From contig JARLGM010000003.1 in NCBI GenBank assembly GCA_031292755.1, forward strand, positions 1 through 64,000: 64,000 nucleotides of DNA, given 5' to 3'. The stretch's first letter is position 1; each line of letters opens with the position of its first letter. The position numbers and the translations under genes were made by a program. The notes beneath the pieces are model-generated. The model made no database searches, was not told where the DNA came from, and saw only the letters and a program-made list of their open reading frames with translations. Shown here piece by piece: positions 8,221-16,365 of this stretch. This stretch comes from Candidatus Sulfopaludibacter sp. (lineage in GTDB: Bacteria > Acidobacteriota > Terriglobia > Bryobacterales > Bryobacteraceae).

Positions 8221-8892
8221 TTACCAGTTAAGATCGCGCCGCCGGTAGTAGGGCTGGCGTGTTCCCATGACCTTGACCAGAATGATTCCCGCGATGAATC
8301 CGCCCACGTGCGCGAAAAAGGCCGTGCCTCCGCCCTGCGCATACTGTGCCGATGCGATGCTGCCCACTCCGCTGAAAAGCTGGATGACGAACCAGTAAAT
8401 CAGCATGACCCAGGCTGGAATCTCCGTGAAGAAAAAGAAAAACACCAGCGTCACCAGGCTCTGAATCTGCGCCCGCGGAAACTTGATCAGATACGCGCCC
8501 ATGACGCCGGCGATGGCGCCGCTGGCCCCCACCATGGGCACGCGAGAAAAGGGATTCAGAAAAGTCTGGGAGAGGGCCGCCGCGATGCCGCACAGCAGAT
8601 AGAACAGCAGAAATTTCTCATGCCCCAGGATATCTTCGATGTTGTCCCCGAAAATCCACAGGAACCACATATTGCCGAGCACGTGCAGCCACCCGGCATG
8701 CAGAAACATGGAAGTGAAGATGGCGGAAACGTGAAAGTGGTCCGGCACCAGGCCGTACGCGCCGATGAAGGCGTTGCGCGTGTAGGGATCCAGCGAGTAC
8801 TCGAACAGAAAGATCAGGATGTTCACCACGATGATCATCACCGTGACGACCGGTTTGGAGTAGCTCGGCTGTGTATCGCGTATCGGGAACAT
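8221..8892 (-). CDS. Rhomboid-family intramembrane serine protease
   Basis: Six- or seven-helix inner-membrane serine protease of 223 residues. The catalytic dyad is Ser124 in the GASGAIAG motif and His195 in FFAHVGGF. The conserved HAGWLHVLGNMWFL segment (65-78) precedes them. Rhomboids cleave within transmembrane segments of other proteins; the substrate is unknown. It lies in the compact minus-strand run pfkB-rhomboid-glutaredoxin-bshB1, where genes abut or overlap. The functional link to bacillithiol synthesis is not evident and may be only co-transcription. Confidence 0.93.
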   Translation of the reverse strand: MFPIRDTQPSYSKPVVTVMIIVVNILIFLFEYSLDPYTRNAFIGAYGLVPDHFHVSAIFTSMFLHAGWLHVLGNMWFLWIFGDNIEDILGHEKFLLFYLLCGIAAALSQTFLNPFSRVPMVGASGAIAGVMGAYLIKFPRAQIQSLVTLVFFFFFTEIPAWVMLIYWFVIQLFSGVGSIASAQYAQGGGTAFFAHVGGFIAGIILVKVMGTRQPYYRRRDLNW

Positions 8893-9867
8893 TTAGATGT
8901 TGGATGTTGCGGGACCGGCGGTTGGATTCGAGCGTCCGGCGAATTCCGGATGCGACCTCCGATCGGCCCGCGCCATGAGCAGGCGAATCGCCTCCAGACC
9001 GCGAATGCCGCCGCGAGCCCCCAGCGCGGTGCAGTTGAGCGCTGCCATCGCATTGGAAAACTCCAGAACCTGGCGCATCGGCATGCCTTGCAAAACAGCA
9101 TAGCAGAAGGCCCCGTGGAACACGTCGCCGGCGCCGGTGGTATCGATACAGTTCACCACGAAGGCCGGCGCGTAAAGAAACTCGCCGTCCACGCGCGCCA
9201 GCGATCCGTGCGCCCCCAGCGTCATGGCCGCCACTTTCATGCCGTACTCGTTCTGGAGCGTTTCCAAAGCCAGGAATGGATCGCGATTGCCGGTCCAGGC
9301 GGCCGGGAATTCGGAACTGGCCACCAGGTAATCCACGTTCGGCAGGACCTTGTCGAAGCCGTGATAAATGGTGTCGACGTCTACCGTCACCGGAATGCCG
9401 TGGCGGCGGGCCACCGCCGCGGCGTGCGCCACCGCCGGCGTATCGTGACCGTCGATGTGCAACATGCGCGCGCCGGAGATCTGATCTTCGCTGATCTGGT
9501 CCGGATCGATGCGCAGGCAATCGTCGCGCCGCCACAACACCGTGCGCTCGCCGGTGGACCGGTCGATAATGATGTACGCGGACTGGTTGGCGCACCCCTT
9601 CCGGAGTTGCACATGATCCAGGTTGATGCCGGTGCCCTGGAGGCTCTCCATCTGGACGCGCCCGCGTTCGTCATCGCCCACCGCGCCGATGTATTTCACC
9701 CGCAGGCCCAGCCGCGCGCAGGCCACCATGGCGCTGGCCACCTGTCCGCCGGGACTGACAATCTCCGCTTCAAACGGAACCTTTCCCGCATACTGCGGGA
9801 AGTGAGGAACAATGAGCAGGGTATCGGTGGCGTTCAGCCCGACTCCCACCAGATCGAATTCAGACAT
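8893..9867 (-). CDS. PfkB-family carbohydrate kinase
   Basis: Ribokinase-like sugar or nucleoside kinase of 324 residues. The N-terminal PfkB signature region (SPGGQVASAMVACARLG, about 38-54) and the C-terminal anion-hole motif DTTGAGD (242-248, catalytic Asp248) are both intact. The phosphoryl acceptor cannot be assigned; ribose, fructose or adenosine-like substrates are all possible. The last 35 residues are unusually polar and Pro/Ser-rich. Its TAA stop directly precedes the rhomboid ATG, indicating translational coupling, and it heads this operon. Confidence 0.9.
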   Translation of the reverse strand: MSEFDLVGVGLNATDTLLIVPHFPQYAGKVPFEAEIVSPGGQVASAMVACARLGLRVKYIGAVGDDERGRVQMESLQGTGINLDHVQLRKGCANQSAYIIIDRSTGERTVLWRRDDCLRIDPDQISEDQISGARMLHIDGHDTPAVAHAAAVARRHGIPVTVDVDTIYHGFDKVLPNVDYLVASSEFPAAWTGNRDPFLALETLQNEYGMKVAAMTLGAHGSLARVDGEFLYAPAFVVNCIDTTGAGDVFHGAFCYAVLQGMPMRQVLEFSNAMAALNCTALGARGGIRGLEAIRLLMARADRRSHPEFAGRSNPTAGPATSNI

Positions 9868-9887
9868 GAAGGAATATTGTAAGCGCC

Positions 9888-10421
9888 TTACGCCGGCAGC
9901 GCCTTAGTCATGCGAATCACCGGCAGCTTGCCGCCATTGGCAAGCGGCACGCCAAATTCTTCCTGCGGCAGGAACCCGTGGACGGCGTAAAGCGGAACGC
10001 CCGCCAGCGTGGAGGTGAGTTCCACGCGGGTAAAGCTCGCCGCGGCGGCCGCCGCTTCGCAGGCCCTGAGAATGCTGCTGCCGATGCCCCGGCGCGTCCA
10101 GGCAGGATGAATAAAGAAGGCGCGAATCCTGGCCGCATCCACCGCGGGATCCAGAAAAGAATCGTCCTTGGCCGGAGAGCGGTCGCCGCCGAACGGCGTT
10201 TTGCGCCGGCTCCATCCGCCGCATCCTACGATCGCGGTATCCACCGTTGCCGCGAAATATGTGCCGTCCGCGATCATCCTCCGGTCGACGCCGAATACCG
10301 AGCCGAGCGCGGCCACCCGCTGCTCGCGCGTGTACTCGGGCTGGAGCACCATCACCGATTCGGTAATCAGCGCTTCCAGGGCGGGAATATCGTCCAGAGT
10401 CGCCGTGCGGAGGGAAACCAT
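9888..10421 (-). CDS. GNAT-family N-acetyltransferase
   Basis: A 177-residue acetyltransferase. The acetyl-CoA pyrophosphate-binding motif is visible as RAFFIHPAWTRRGIGSSIL (about residues 104-122, with RRGIG as core). Substrate type is not predictable. It lies 20 bases upstream of pfkB and may belong to that operon. Its ATG is only 10 bases from the start proposed for the divergent secreted protein at 10432, so each promoter must lie inside the other gene, or the divergent gene starts further downstream. Confidence 0.85.
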   Translation of the reverse strand: MVSLRTATLDDIPALEALITESVMVLQPEYTREQRVAALGSVFGVDRRMIADGTYFAATVDTAIVGCGGWSRRKTPFGGDRSPAKDDSFLDPAVDAARIRAFFIHPAWTRRGIGSSILRACEAAAAAASFTRVELTSTLAGVPLYAVHGFLPQEEFGVPLANGGKLPVIRMTKALPA

Positions 10422-10431
10422 AAGCGATTAT

Positions 10432-11928
10432 ATGGCACACCTTTATACTGAGGGAGTGCGCGCCTTGCTGCTCCTTCTGGCCGCTTCCGCGGCATGGGCC
10501 GGACCCTTCTGGGTCCGCGTGGCCGACTCGGAAACCGGCCGCGGCGTTCCGCTGGTGCAACTCAGCACGCCGCGAGATGCCATTCGCTTCTGGACCGACA
10601 GCGCGGGCGTCGCGACCATCGACGACGACACCCTGAATGGCCACGACGTCGCATTCACCATTAAGAGCCACGGCTACGAATTCGACGAACGCATCCTGGG
10701 CGAACCGGCCAAAAGGCTGCACGTCGAGCCCGGCGGCCACGCCGAGTTGAAGATCCGCCGCACCAACATCGCCGAACGGCTGTACCGCGTGACCGGCGCC
10801 GGTATTTATCGCGACAGCCTGCTGGCCGGGCTGCCCGTCCCGATCGCGCATCCTTTGCTGGATGGCGGCGTCACCGGGCAGGACACCAACATTTCCGTGC
10901 CGTACCAGGGCAAGCTGTTCTGGTGTTACGGCGATACGTTCGGACTGGCCGCCGCCATTTTTTCGGTATCCTGCGCCACCTCCGAATTACCCGGCAAGGG
11001 CGGACTCGATCCCGATACGGGAATCGACCTTACCTACTTTGTGGATGACAAGGGATTCAGCCGCGCCATGCTGCCGCTTCCCCGCCCCGGCCTGGTGTGG
11101 ATCGAAGGCCTGTTCACCGTGCAAGACGATAGCGGACGCGAGCGCCTGGTAGCCACCTACACGCGCCAGCCTGGCCTCGCGCCGCCCACGGAGCGCGGAA
11201 TCGCCGTGTTCAACGATGCGGCGGCCCGCTTTGAAATGCTGGCGCAACTGCCGCTGCGGCGCGGGCACAAGTCTTCGCACCCGTTCCGCGTCACCGAAAA
11301 CGGCGCCTCCTGGTGGTACCTGTTCCCGCACCAGCGCGTCCCCGACAATTGGAAGGCACTGAGCGATCCGCGAAGCTACCAATCGTACACGCCGCTCGAA
11401 CCCGGCGCGAAATTCGATGGCGCCCATCCGCGCCTGGAACATAAGCCCGATGGCTCGCTGCTGTGGGCGTGGAAGCCGGACACGGACCGCATCGAAGCTT
11501 CCGAGGAGCGGAGACTGATTGCCCAGGGGCTGATGCGCCAAGAGGACGCCATGTTCGCGCTGCGCGATGCCGCCACCGGCGCGGAGACCGGAGCCACTCC
11601 CAGTTGCGTCACCTGGAATGCATACCGTAAGAAGTGGATCCTGCTGGCGGAGCGCGTGGGTTCGGTGTACTATGCCGAAGCCGATACGCCGGTGGGCCCC
11701 TGGCCTCGCGCGGTGAAGATCGTGAGCCATAACGATTACAACTTCTATAATGTGGTCCAACATCCGTTCTTCGATCGCGACGGCGGGCGCATCATCTATT
11801 TCGAAGGCACCTATACTACCTCCTTCAGCGCCGCCAAAGAACAGACCCCGCGCTATGACTACAACCAGATCCTGTATCGTCTTCGCCTGGACGACTCTCG
11901 CCTGGCGCCGGCGCGATCAGCCCCTTGA
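10432..11928 (+). CDS. Secreted beta-propeller-like protein (DUF4185-like)
   Basis: An extracytoplasmic protein of about 498 residues with a signal peptide (RALLLLLAASAAWAGP). The first 110 residues look like a carboxypeptidase-regulatory or beta-sandwich domain (ADSETGRGVPLVQLSTP, then HVEPGGHAELKI). The rest has the repeated blades and the PYQGKLFWCYGDTFG segment seen in DUF4185/GH43-like five-bladed propellers, suggesting carbohydrate binding or hydrolysis. I cannot identify catalytic residues with certainty. The frame is open further upstream, but that part overlaps the GNAT gene on the other strand. A GTG at 10456 directly before the signal peptide is an alternative start. Confidence 0.65.
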   Translation: MAHLYTEGVRALLLLLAASAAWAGPFWVRVADSETGRGVPLVQLSTPRDAIRFWTDSAGVATIDDDTLNGHDVAFTIKSHGYEFDERILGEPAKRLHVEPGGHAELKIRRTNIAERLYRVTGAGIYRDSLLAGLPVPIAHPLLDGGVTGQDTNISVPYQGKLFWCYGDTFGLAAAIFSVSCATSELPGKGGLDPDTGIDLTYFVDDKGFSRAMLPLPRPGLVWIEGLFTVQDDSGRERLVATYTRQPGLAPPTERGIAVFNDAAARFEMLAQLPLRRGHKSSHPFRVTENGASWWYLFPHQRVPDNWKALSDPRSYQSYTPLEPGAKFDGAHPRLEHKPDGSLLWAWKPDTDRIEASEERRLIAQGLMRQEDAMFALRDAATGAETGATPSCVTWNAYRKKWILLAERVGSVYYAEADTPVGPWPRAVKIVSHNDYNFYNVVQHPFFDRDGGRIIYFEGTYTTSFSAAKEQTPRYDYNQILYRLRLDDSRLAPARSAP

Positions 11929-11968
11929 CATCCGCTTTCTCTAGTGCTAATTTTCTAGCATGATGCTA
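11925..11968 (+). promoter_or_regulatory. blaI promoter with overlapping TAGCA/TGCTA operator
   Basis: TTGACA (11925-11930) and TAATTT (11948-11953) are separated by exactly 17 bases. Three half-sites cover the -10 and start region: TGCTA at 11945, TAGCA at 11956 and TGCTA at 11964. The last two form a perfect TAGCA-N3-TGCTA inverted repeat. BlaI/MecI repressors bind short dyads over their own promoters, so this is the likely autoregulatory operator of the following gene. Confidence 0.8.
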
Positions 11969-11991
11969 AAGGATCAGCAGGAGAGCCGCCA

Positions 11992-12375
11992 GTGAGCCTC
12001 TCCACGGGACTCAGCCGGCGGGAGCGGCAAATCATGGACATTCTCTACCAGCGGGGAAAAGCCGCGGCGGCGGAAGTCCGCGAAGCCATGCCGGACGCTC
12101 CCAGCTATTCCGCCGTACGGGCGATGCTGCGCGTGCTGGAAGACAAAGGCCACGTGAAGCACCAGGCCGAAGGTCTGAAATATGTTTACGTGCCCACGGT
12201 GGCACGCGATAAGGCCAAACGGTCGGCCGTCAAGCACCTGCTGGATACGTTTTTCAAAGAGTCGCCGGAACAGGTGGTCGCGGCGCTGCTGGATGTTTCC
12301 TCCACGCGGCTGACGCGCGAGGAACTGGACCGGATGTCGGAAATGATCGAGAAAGCCAAGAGGGAGGGCAAGTAA
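11992..12375 (+). CDS. BlaI/MecI/CopY-family transcriptional repressor
   Basis: A 127-residue winged-helix repressor. Residues 5-75 (LSRRERQIMDILYQRGKAAA... SYSAVRAMLRVLEDKGHVKH) form the DNA-binding domain and the remainder is the dimerisation helix bundle. The GTG start at 11992 follows AGGAG (11979-11983) at 8-base spacing. BlaI-type repressors are inactivated by proteolysis dependent on the membrane sensor protease encoded next to them. Here the M56 gene begins immediately after the stop codon. It should bind the TAGCA/TGCTA dyad over its own promoter. A role in beta-lactam sensing is not implied: Acidobacteria carry many such pairs. Confidence 0.92.
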   Translation: MSLSTGLSRRERQIMDILYQRGKAAAAEVREAMPDAPSYSAVRAMLRVLEDKGHVKHQAEGLKYVYVPTVARDKAKRSAVKHLLDTFFKESPEQVVAALLDVSSTRLTREELDRMSEMIEKAKREGK

Positions 12376-14355
12376 ATGTCCTGGACCGAATCGGCGCTAT
12401 TCGCCATGTTCATCAACACTGTCCTGAAGAGCACCGCGGTGCTCGGGGCGGCCTGGCTGGTTACGCTGCTACTGCGCCGGCGGAGTGCCGCGGCGCGCCA
12501 CCTGGTGTGGACCGGAGCCGCGGCGGCAATCGTCGCGTTGCCCCTGTTGGCCCTGGCGCTGCCGGCGATGCACCTGCCGGGTTTCCTGGCGCCGATCCGT
12601 ACGGGACTTCTGTTTCAAGCCACGGTGACGGCCTCTGGCGCGGGCGGCGCAGCTTCGGCAGCAGCCCTGGCGACAAAAGCCGCGCCTGCCGTGCCGGCTC
12701 CGTGGCGTCCCGACTGGATGCTTTACCTGATGCTGGCGTGGGCCGCGGGTGCGGCGTTGGGCCTGTTGCAGATGATCGTGGCCGCTGCCGCGGTGGCTCG
12801 CGTTCGCTATCGGTCCGTTCCCTTCGGCGATGCCAATCTCTGCCGCGCCCTGGCCCGTTCGCTGGGTATTCGCCATGCCGTGGACGTGTTGGAAGCCGGT
12901 CCGGGCACCATGCCGATGGCCTTCGGCCTGCTTCGTAGCGCCGTCCTGATGCCGGCCGACGCCGCTCAGTGGAGCGAGGAACGCCGCCACGTCGTGCTGC
13001 TGCATGAGCTGGCCCACATACGCCGCGGCGATACCGCCAGTCACCTGCTGGCGCGCATTGCCCTCTCGCTGAACTGGTGGAATCCGCTGGCCTGGACGGC
13101 TTGGCGCGAGTTCCTCAAGGAGCGTGAGCGCGCCACCGACGACCTGGTGTTGCAAGCCGGCGCCCGCGCTTCCGAGTACGCCGGACACCTACTGGAAGTG
13201 GCTCGCACCATGGTGGACGCGCCCGCTTTGGGATGGGCCGCCATCGCCATGGCTCGCCCGTCGCAACTGGAAGGCCGCCTGCTCGCCATTCTGGACCCGG
13301 GAGTCAATCGCAACTCACCGCGCCGCGCCACCGCGGGCCTGGCCGCGCTGCTGGCCGTTGCAGTTGCCGTGCCGCTGGCGGCGGTACAATCGCAGGACAG
13401 CGTGGCGCAGCAGGTGGCGCCCGATGTGGACGCCACCATCCGCGCCGCCATGTCGCAGAAGAACCACCAGATGCTGGAAAACGCCGCCACGGCATTCGAA
13501 AACCTGCGGCAGTACGATACGGCGCAAAAGCTGCTCGAATCGGCCGTGGCCATCCGCGGGGACGTATCGGGGCAGCAGAGCGCCGAGTACGGCATCGGCC
13601 TCCTCAAACTGGGCGAGTTGGAACAGCGCCGCAATAATGACAAGTCCGCCGAGGACTTTTTCCAGCGGGCGGCGCAGATTCTGGGCAACCGTCCGGAGGC
13701 GACCAAGGCGCTGATGTACCTGGGAACCTCCGCCTTCATCCGGAAGGACTACGAGACCGCTGTCGGATACTTCCAACAGATGCAGGCTATCGACCCGTCC
13801 CAGACCGGGACCGCTACCATGTGGATGGCGCTGGTGCGCGAGCGCCAGAAGAACGTCGTTGAAGCGGAATCGCTCTTCCAGAACGCGCTGGCGCTTCAGG
13901 ACCCGAAATCTCCCGATGCCGCGACCACCATGGTGCTCTACGCCCAGTTGCTACGGCAGCAGGGACGGTTGGATGAAGCCAATACGTGGTACGAGAAGGC
14001 GTCCGTCATCCAAAAGCCCGATCACGCACCCAAACCCGTTTTTGCACAAACAGCGGTAGGCTCGGGCGTTTACCGAGTGGGCGGCGGCGTGACCGCGCCG
14101 AAGCTGCTATACAAAACGGAACCCGAATATTCCGAGCTCGCCCGCGCCGCGAAATATCAGGGCACCGTGACTCTTCAGGTGGAGATCGGGCCCGATGGCC
14201 TGGCGCACAATATTCAGGTAATCCGCAGCCTGGGAATGGGGCTCGACCAGAAGGCCATCGATGCGGTCAGCCAGTGGCATTTCGCGCCTGGAATGAAGGA
14301 CGGCCAGCCGGTTACGGTGGCGGCCGCTATTGAAGTGAACTTCCGGCTGCTGTGA
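12376..14355 (+). CDS. BlaR1-like M56 metalloprotease fused to TPR and TonB C-terminal domains
   Basis: A 659-residue membrane sensor protease. Helices near 8-32, 44-66, 112-140 and 318-340 frame the M56 domain, with the zinc motif HELAH at 210-214 and the downstream ERATDDLVL segment near 251. After the last helix, residues about 350-560 are tetratricopeptide-like repeats. Residues about 575-659 match a TonB C-terminal domain (PEYSELARAAKYQGTVTLQV, then IDAVSQWHFAPGMKDGQPV). Classical BlaR1 instead ends in a penicillin-binding sensor. The ATG follows the blaI stop directly. Function inferred: zinc protease that releases the neighbouring repressor, with an extracytoplasmic part that contacts peptidoglycan or an outer-membrane receptor. 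Confidence 0.88.
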   Translation: MSWTESALFAMFINTVLKSTAVLGAAWLVTLLLRRRSAAARHLVWTGAAAAIVALPLLALALPAMHLPGFLAPIRTGLLFQATVTASGAGGAASAAALATKAAPAVPAPWRPDWMLYLMLAWAAGAALGLLQMIVAAAAVARVRYRSVPFGDANLCRALARSLGIRHAVDVLEAGPGTMPMAFGLLRSAVLMPADAAQWSEERRHVVLLHELAHIRRGDTASHLLARIALSLNWWNPLAWTAWREFLKERERATDDLVLQAGARASEYAGHLLEVARTMVDAPALGWAAIAMARPSQLEGRLLAILDPGVNRNSPRRATAGLAALLAVAVAVPLAAVQSQDSVAQQVAPDVDATIRAAMSQKNHQMLENAATAFENLRQYDTAQKLLESAVAIRGDVSGQQSAEYGIGLLKLGELEQRRNNDKSAEDFFQRAAQILGNRPEATKALMYLGTSAFIRKDYETAVGYFQQMQAIDPSQTGTATMWMALVRERQKNVVEAESLFQNALALQDPKSPDAATTMVLYAQLLRQQGRLDEANTWYEKASVIQKPDHAPKPVFAQTAVGSGVYRVGGGVTAPKLLYKTEPEYSELARAAKYQGTVTLQVEIGPDGLAHNIQVIRSLGMGLDQKAIDAVSQWHFAPGMKDGQPVTVAAAIEVNFRLL

Positions 14356-14356
14356 G

Positions 14357-14986
14357 CTATTTTGGATAGACCCGGAAATCGTCGAAGTAGGTGACCGAAT
14401 CGGCCACCGTCCAAAGGCCCACTTTGCCGGAGCCGGCGAAGGTGTTGTCCTGCCCCTGCAGGATGCGGCGATGGTTCACATACACCTGGAACCGGTTGCC
14501 GCGGACCGATACTTTCAGAATGCTCCAGGCATTAGACGGAATATCGTGGGGCACTAAGGCGGAGAGTTGGTGGATCTGCCCGTTCTCCACTTTGTAAATC
14601 GCTACGTTCTTCTGCAGGGCGTTAGCGCGCACCAGGTAATAGTTGTTGGCATCGCGATACCGCCAGACCACGCCGCCAGCACGGTCTTCCTGTCCCCCAA
14701 CCGGCTTGATGCGAACACTGACGTCGCTATTGCGCACGTTGACGCCATCGAAAATAGCCAGCGGGAAGCGACTGACATTGGAATCGTGGGACGTTTGGGC
14801 GAGCACGTAAGGCTGGGTAGGCGCCGACTGGTCTTTCAATATCTGCCATTGTGGCGCAGCGCCGTGATCGGTCATCGCCACCGTCCAACCCGGAGGGGTC
14901 TTACCGAGAGGGCAGGTGTCGAAGTTGACTACACTTCCGCTTGACGCAGTAAGCCCGAAAGCAAACAACACCGTGAGCGTTTTCAT
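14357..14986 (-). CDS. Secreted concanavalin-like/DUF1080-like protein
   Basis: A 209-residue protein with a signal peptide (KTLTVLFAFGLTASSG). The body has the pattern of LamG/DUF1080-type beta-sandwiches that bind or cleave sugars: GGVVWRYRDANNYYLVRANA in the middle and GKVGLWTVADSVTYFDDFRV at the end. No catalytic residues can be assigned, and a carbohydrate-binding role is an inference from the fold. The ATG at 14986 is preferred over an in-frame TTG at 15001. Its stop is one base from the end of the convergent protease gene. Confidence 0.65.
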   Translation of the reverse strand: MKTLTVLFAFGLTASSGSVVNFDTCPLGKTPPGWTVAMTDHGAAPQWQILKDQSAPTQPYVLAQTSHDSNVSRFPLAIFDGVNVRNSDVSVRIKPVGGQEDRAGGVVWRYRDANNYYLVRANALQKNVAIYKVENGQIHQLSALVPHDIPSNAWSILKVSVRGNRFQVYVNHRRILQGQDNTFAGSGKVGLWTVADSVTYFDDFRVYPK

Positions 14987-15093
14987 ACTGCAACACTGCA
15001 AGCAGCGTGGCGCATTTGGAGAACTACTTCCTTAGTCCCTTTATATCACAGTGAGGCGGCGGGTGTATGCTGGGAGCGGGGTGCGAGGTACTT

Positions 15094-15483
15094 ATGCGAC
15101 TGCTACTCGCTGCAATTCTGTGCGTTGTTCCACTGGCCGCCAACGATGTCGTCTTCCTGCACGGGAAGGTCAGCATGGAAGATGGATCGGCGCCCGGGAA
15201 ATCGGCAGGCATCCTGCTCCGTTGCAAGGGCTCGGATCCCATTCGCCAGACCAATGCCGGTAAGAACGGCAGTTTCTATCTCAAAGTCGAGCGTGACGAA
15301 TTTAACCACATAGCGCGCGCCCTGCCCACCACCACTACCGATGTCGGCGACGCCGGCATGTCCGGAAACTGCGTCATCGAGGCGGACCTGAAAGGCTACG
15401 ACTCCACCAGCATCGATCTTTCCAGCTTCGTTATTCCCAAGGACCTCACTCTTCCCAAGCTGACCCTCAAACCGCATCGCTAA
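15094..15483 (+). CDS. Secreted small carboxypeptidase-regulatory-like protein
   Basis: A 129-residue exported protein. The ATG at 15094 follows GAGG (15085-15088) and begins a clear signal peptide (MRLLLAAILCVVPLAANDV). The mature part resembles one beta-sandwich of the carboxypeptidase-regulatory type: HGKVSMEDGSAPGKSAGILL at its start and SIDLSSFVIPKDLTLPKLTL at its end. Two cysteines (in LLRCKG and GNCVIE) could form a disulfide. Proteins of this kind are frequent in Acidobacteria, but I do not know a function. The next gene starts 24 bases later. Confidence 0.65.
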   Translation: MRLLLAAILCVVPLAANDVVFLHGKVSMEDGSAPGKSAGILLRCKGSDPIRQTNAGKNGSFYLKVERDEFNHIARALPTTTTDVGDAGMSGNCVIEADLKGYDSTSIDLSSFVIPKDLTLPKLTLKPHR

Positions 15484-15507
15484 TCCGCTGATATAATTCT
15501 CCCCATC

Positions 15508-16365
15508 ATGCGGACCTTCCGTTGCCTTCTGCCATTGACGGCTGCCTTTCTGCTTTCCGGCCAGGGAACCAAGCTGGAAATTGTCACCCAGTTGGGCACC
15601 AAATTCAATTCGCTCCCCGATGAAAAGGGCGCGGTCGCCGCGGCCGAAAAGAGCCTCGCCCCCGACCCGAAGAATCCCGATCTGCTGCTCAAACTGGCCC
15701 TGGCCCAAGCCTCCGTCTGGCAAGACCGCGAAGCCGTGGCCACGCTGGATCGCGCCATCGCCCTGGAGCCCACCCGGGCCGCGCTTTATACCGAGCGCGG
15801 CCATCGCGAACTGCCCATGCGCGAATTCGGCCGCGCCCGCCAGGACCTGACGCGCGCCGCCGAACTCAATTCCAAGGACATGGCCGCTTACTATCACCTG
15901 GGCCTGGCGCATTATTTCATGGGTAATTTCGCCGCCGCCGCCGAGGCATTCCATCACGCCGTCGAAACCGCCCCCAACGACGACGAACGCATCAACTCCA
16001 CCAACTGGCTGTACGCCGCCTTGCGCCGCGCCGGAAAAACCGGCGAAGCAGCCAAAGCTCTGGAGCGGATCCCGCCGGAGATGACCTTCAAGGAGCCACA
16101 CACCCAGTTCTATTTGAATTTGGTGCGTTTTTTTCAGGGCCGCATGAGCGAATCGGACGCCCTCCCGCCCGAGCCTCCCGCGGGCAATACCGACCAGGAA
16201 ACCGAACTGCGCTTCGATACCGTGGCCTACGGGATCGGCAACTGGCATCTTTATAATGGCCACGCCGCCAAGGCGCAAGAGTATTTCCACCGCGTGGCCA
16301 AGGGCCACATCTGGATCACCTGGGGCTTCATCGGGTCGGAAATGGAACTGGTGCGGGCGCGCTAG
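15508..16365 (+). CDS. Secreted tetratricopeptide repeat protein
   Basis: A 285-residue protein with a signal peptide (MRTFRCLLPLTAAFLLSG). Residues about 35-190 form TPR-like helical hairpins (DLLLKLALAQASVWQDREAV, then AAYYHLGLAHYFMGNFAAAA). Such repeats mediate protein contacts; no enzymatic motif is present. A perfect TATAAT at 15492-15497 lies 10 bases before the ATG, so the transcript would have almost no leader. The stop codon overlaps the stop of the convergent TIGR03435-type gene by two bases. Confidence 0.8.
   Translation: MRTFRCLLPLTAAFLLSGQGTKLEIVTQLGTKFNSLPDEKGAVAAAEKSLAPDPKNPDLLLKLALAQASVWQDREAVATLDRAIALEPTRAALYTERGHRELPMREFGRARQDLTRAAELNSKDMAAYYHLGLAHYFMGNFAAAAEAFHHAVETAPNDDERINSTNWLYAALRRAGKTGEAAKALERIPPEMTFKEPHTQFYLNLVRFFQGRMSESDALPPEPPAGNTDQETELRFDTVAYGIGNWHLYNGHAAKAQEYFHRVAKGHIWITWGFIGSEMELVRAR

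Noticed and set aside
11992-14355. Beta-lactam resistance function for the BlaI/BlaR1-like pair
   Set aside because: There is no beta-lactamase gene nearby and the sensor lacks a penicillin-binding domain.
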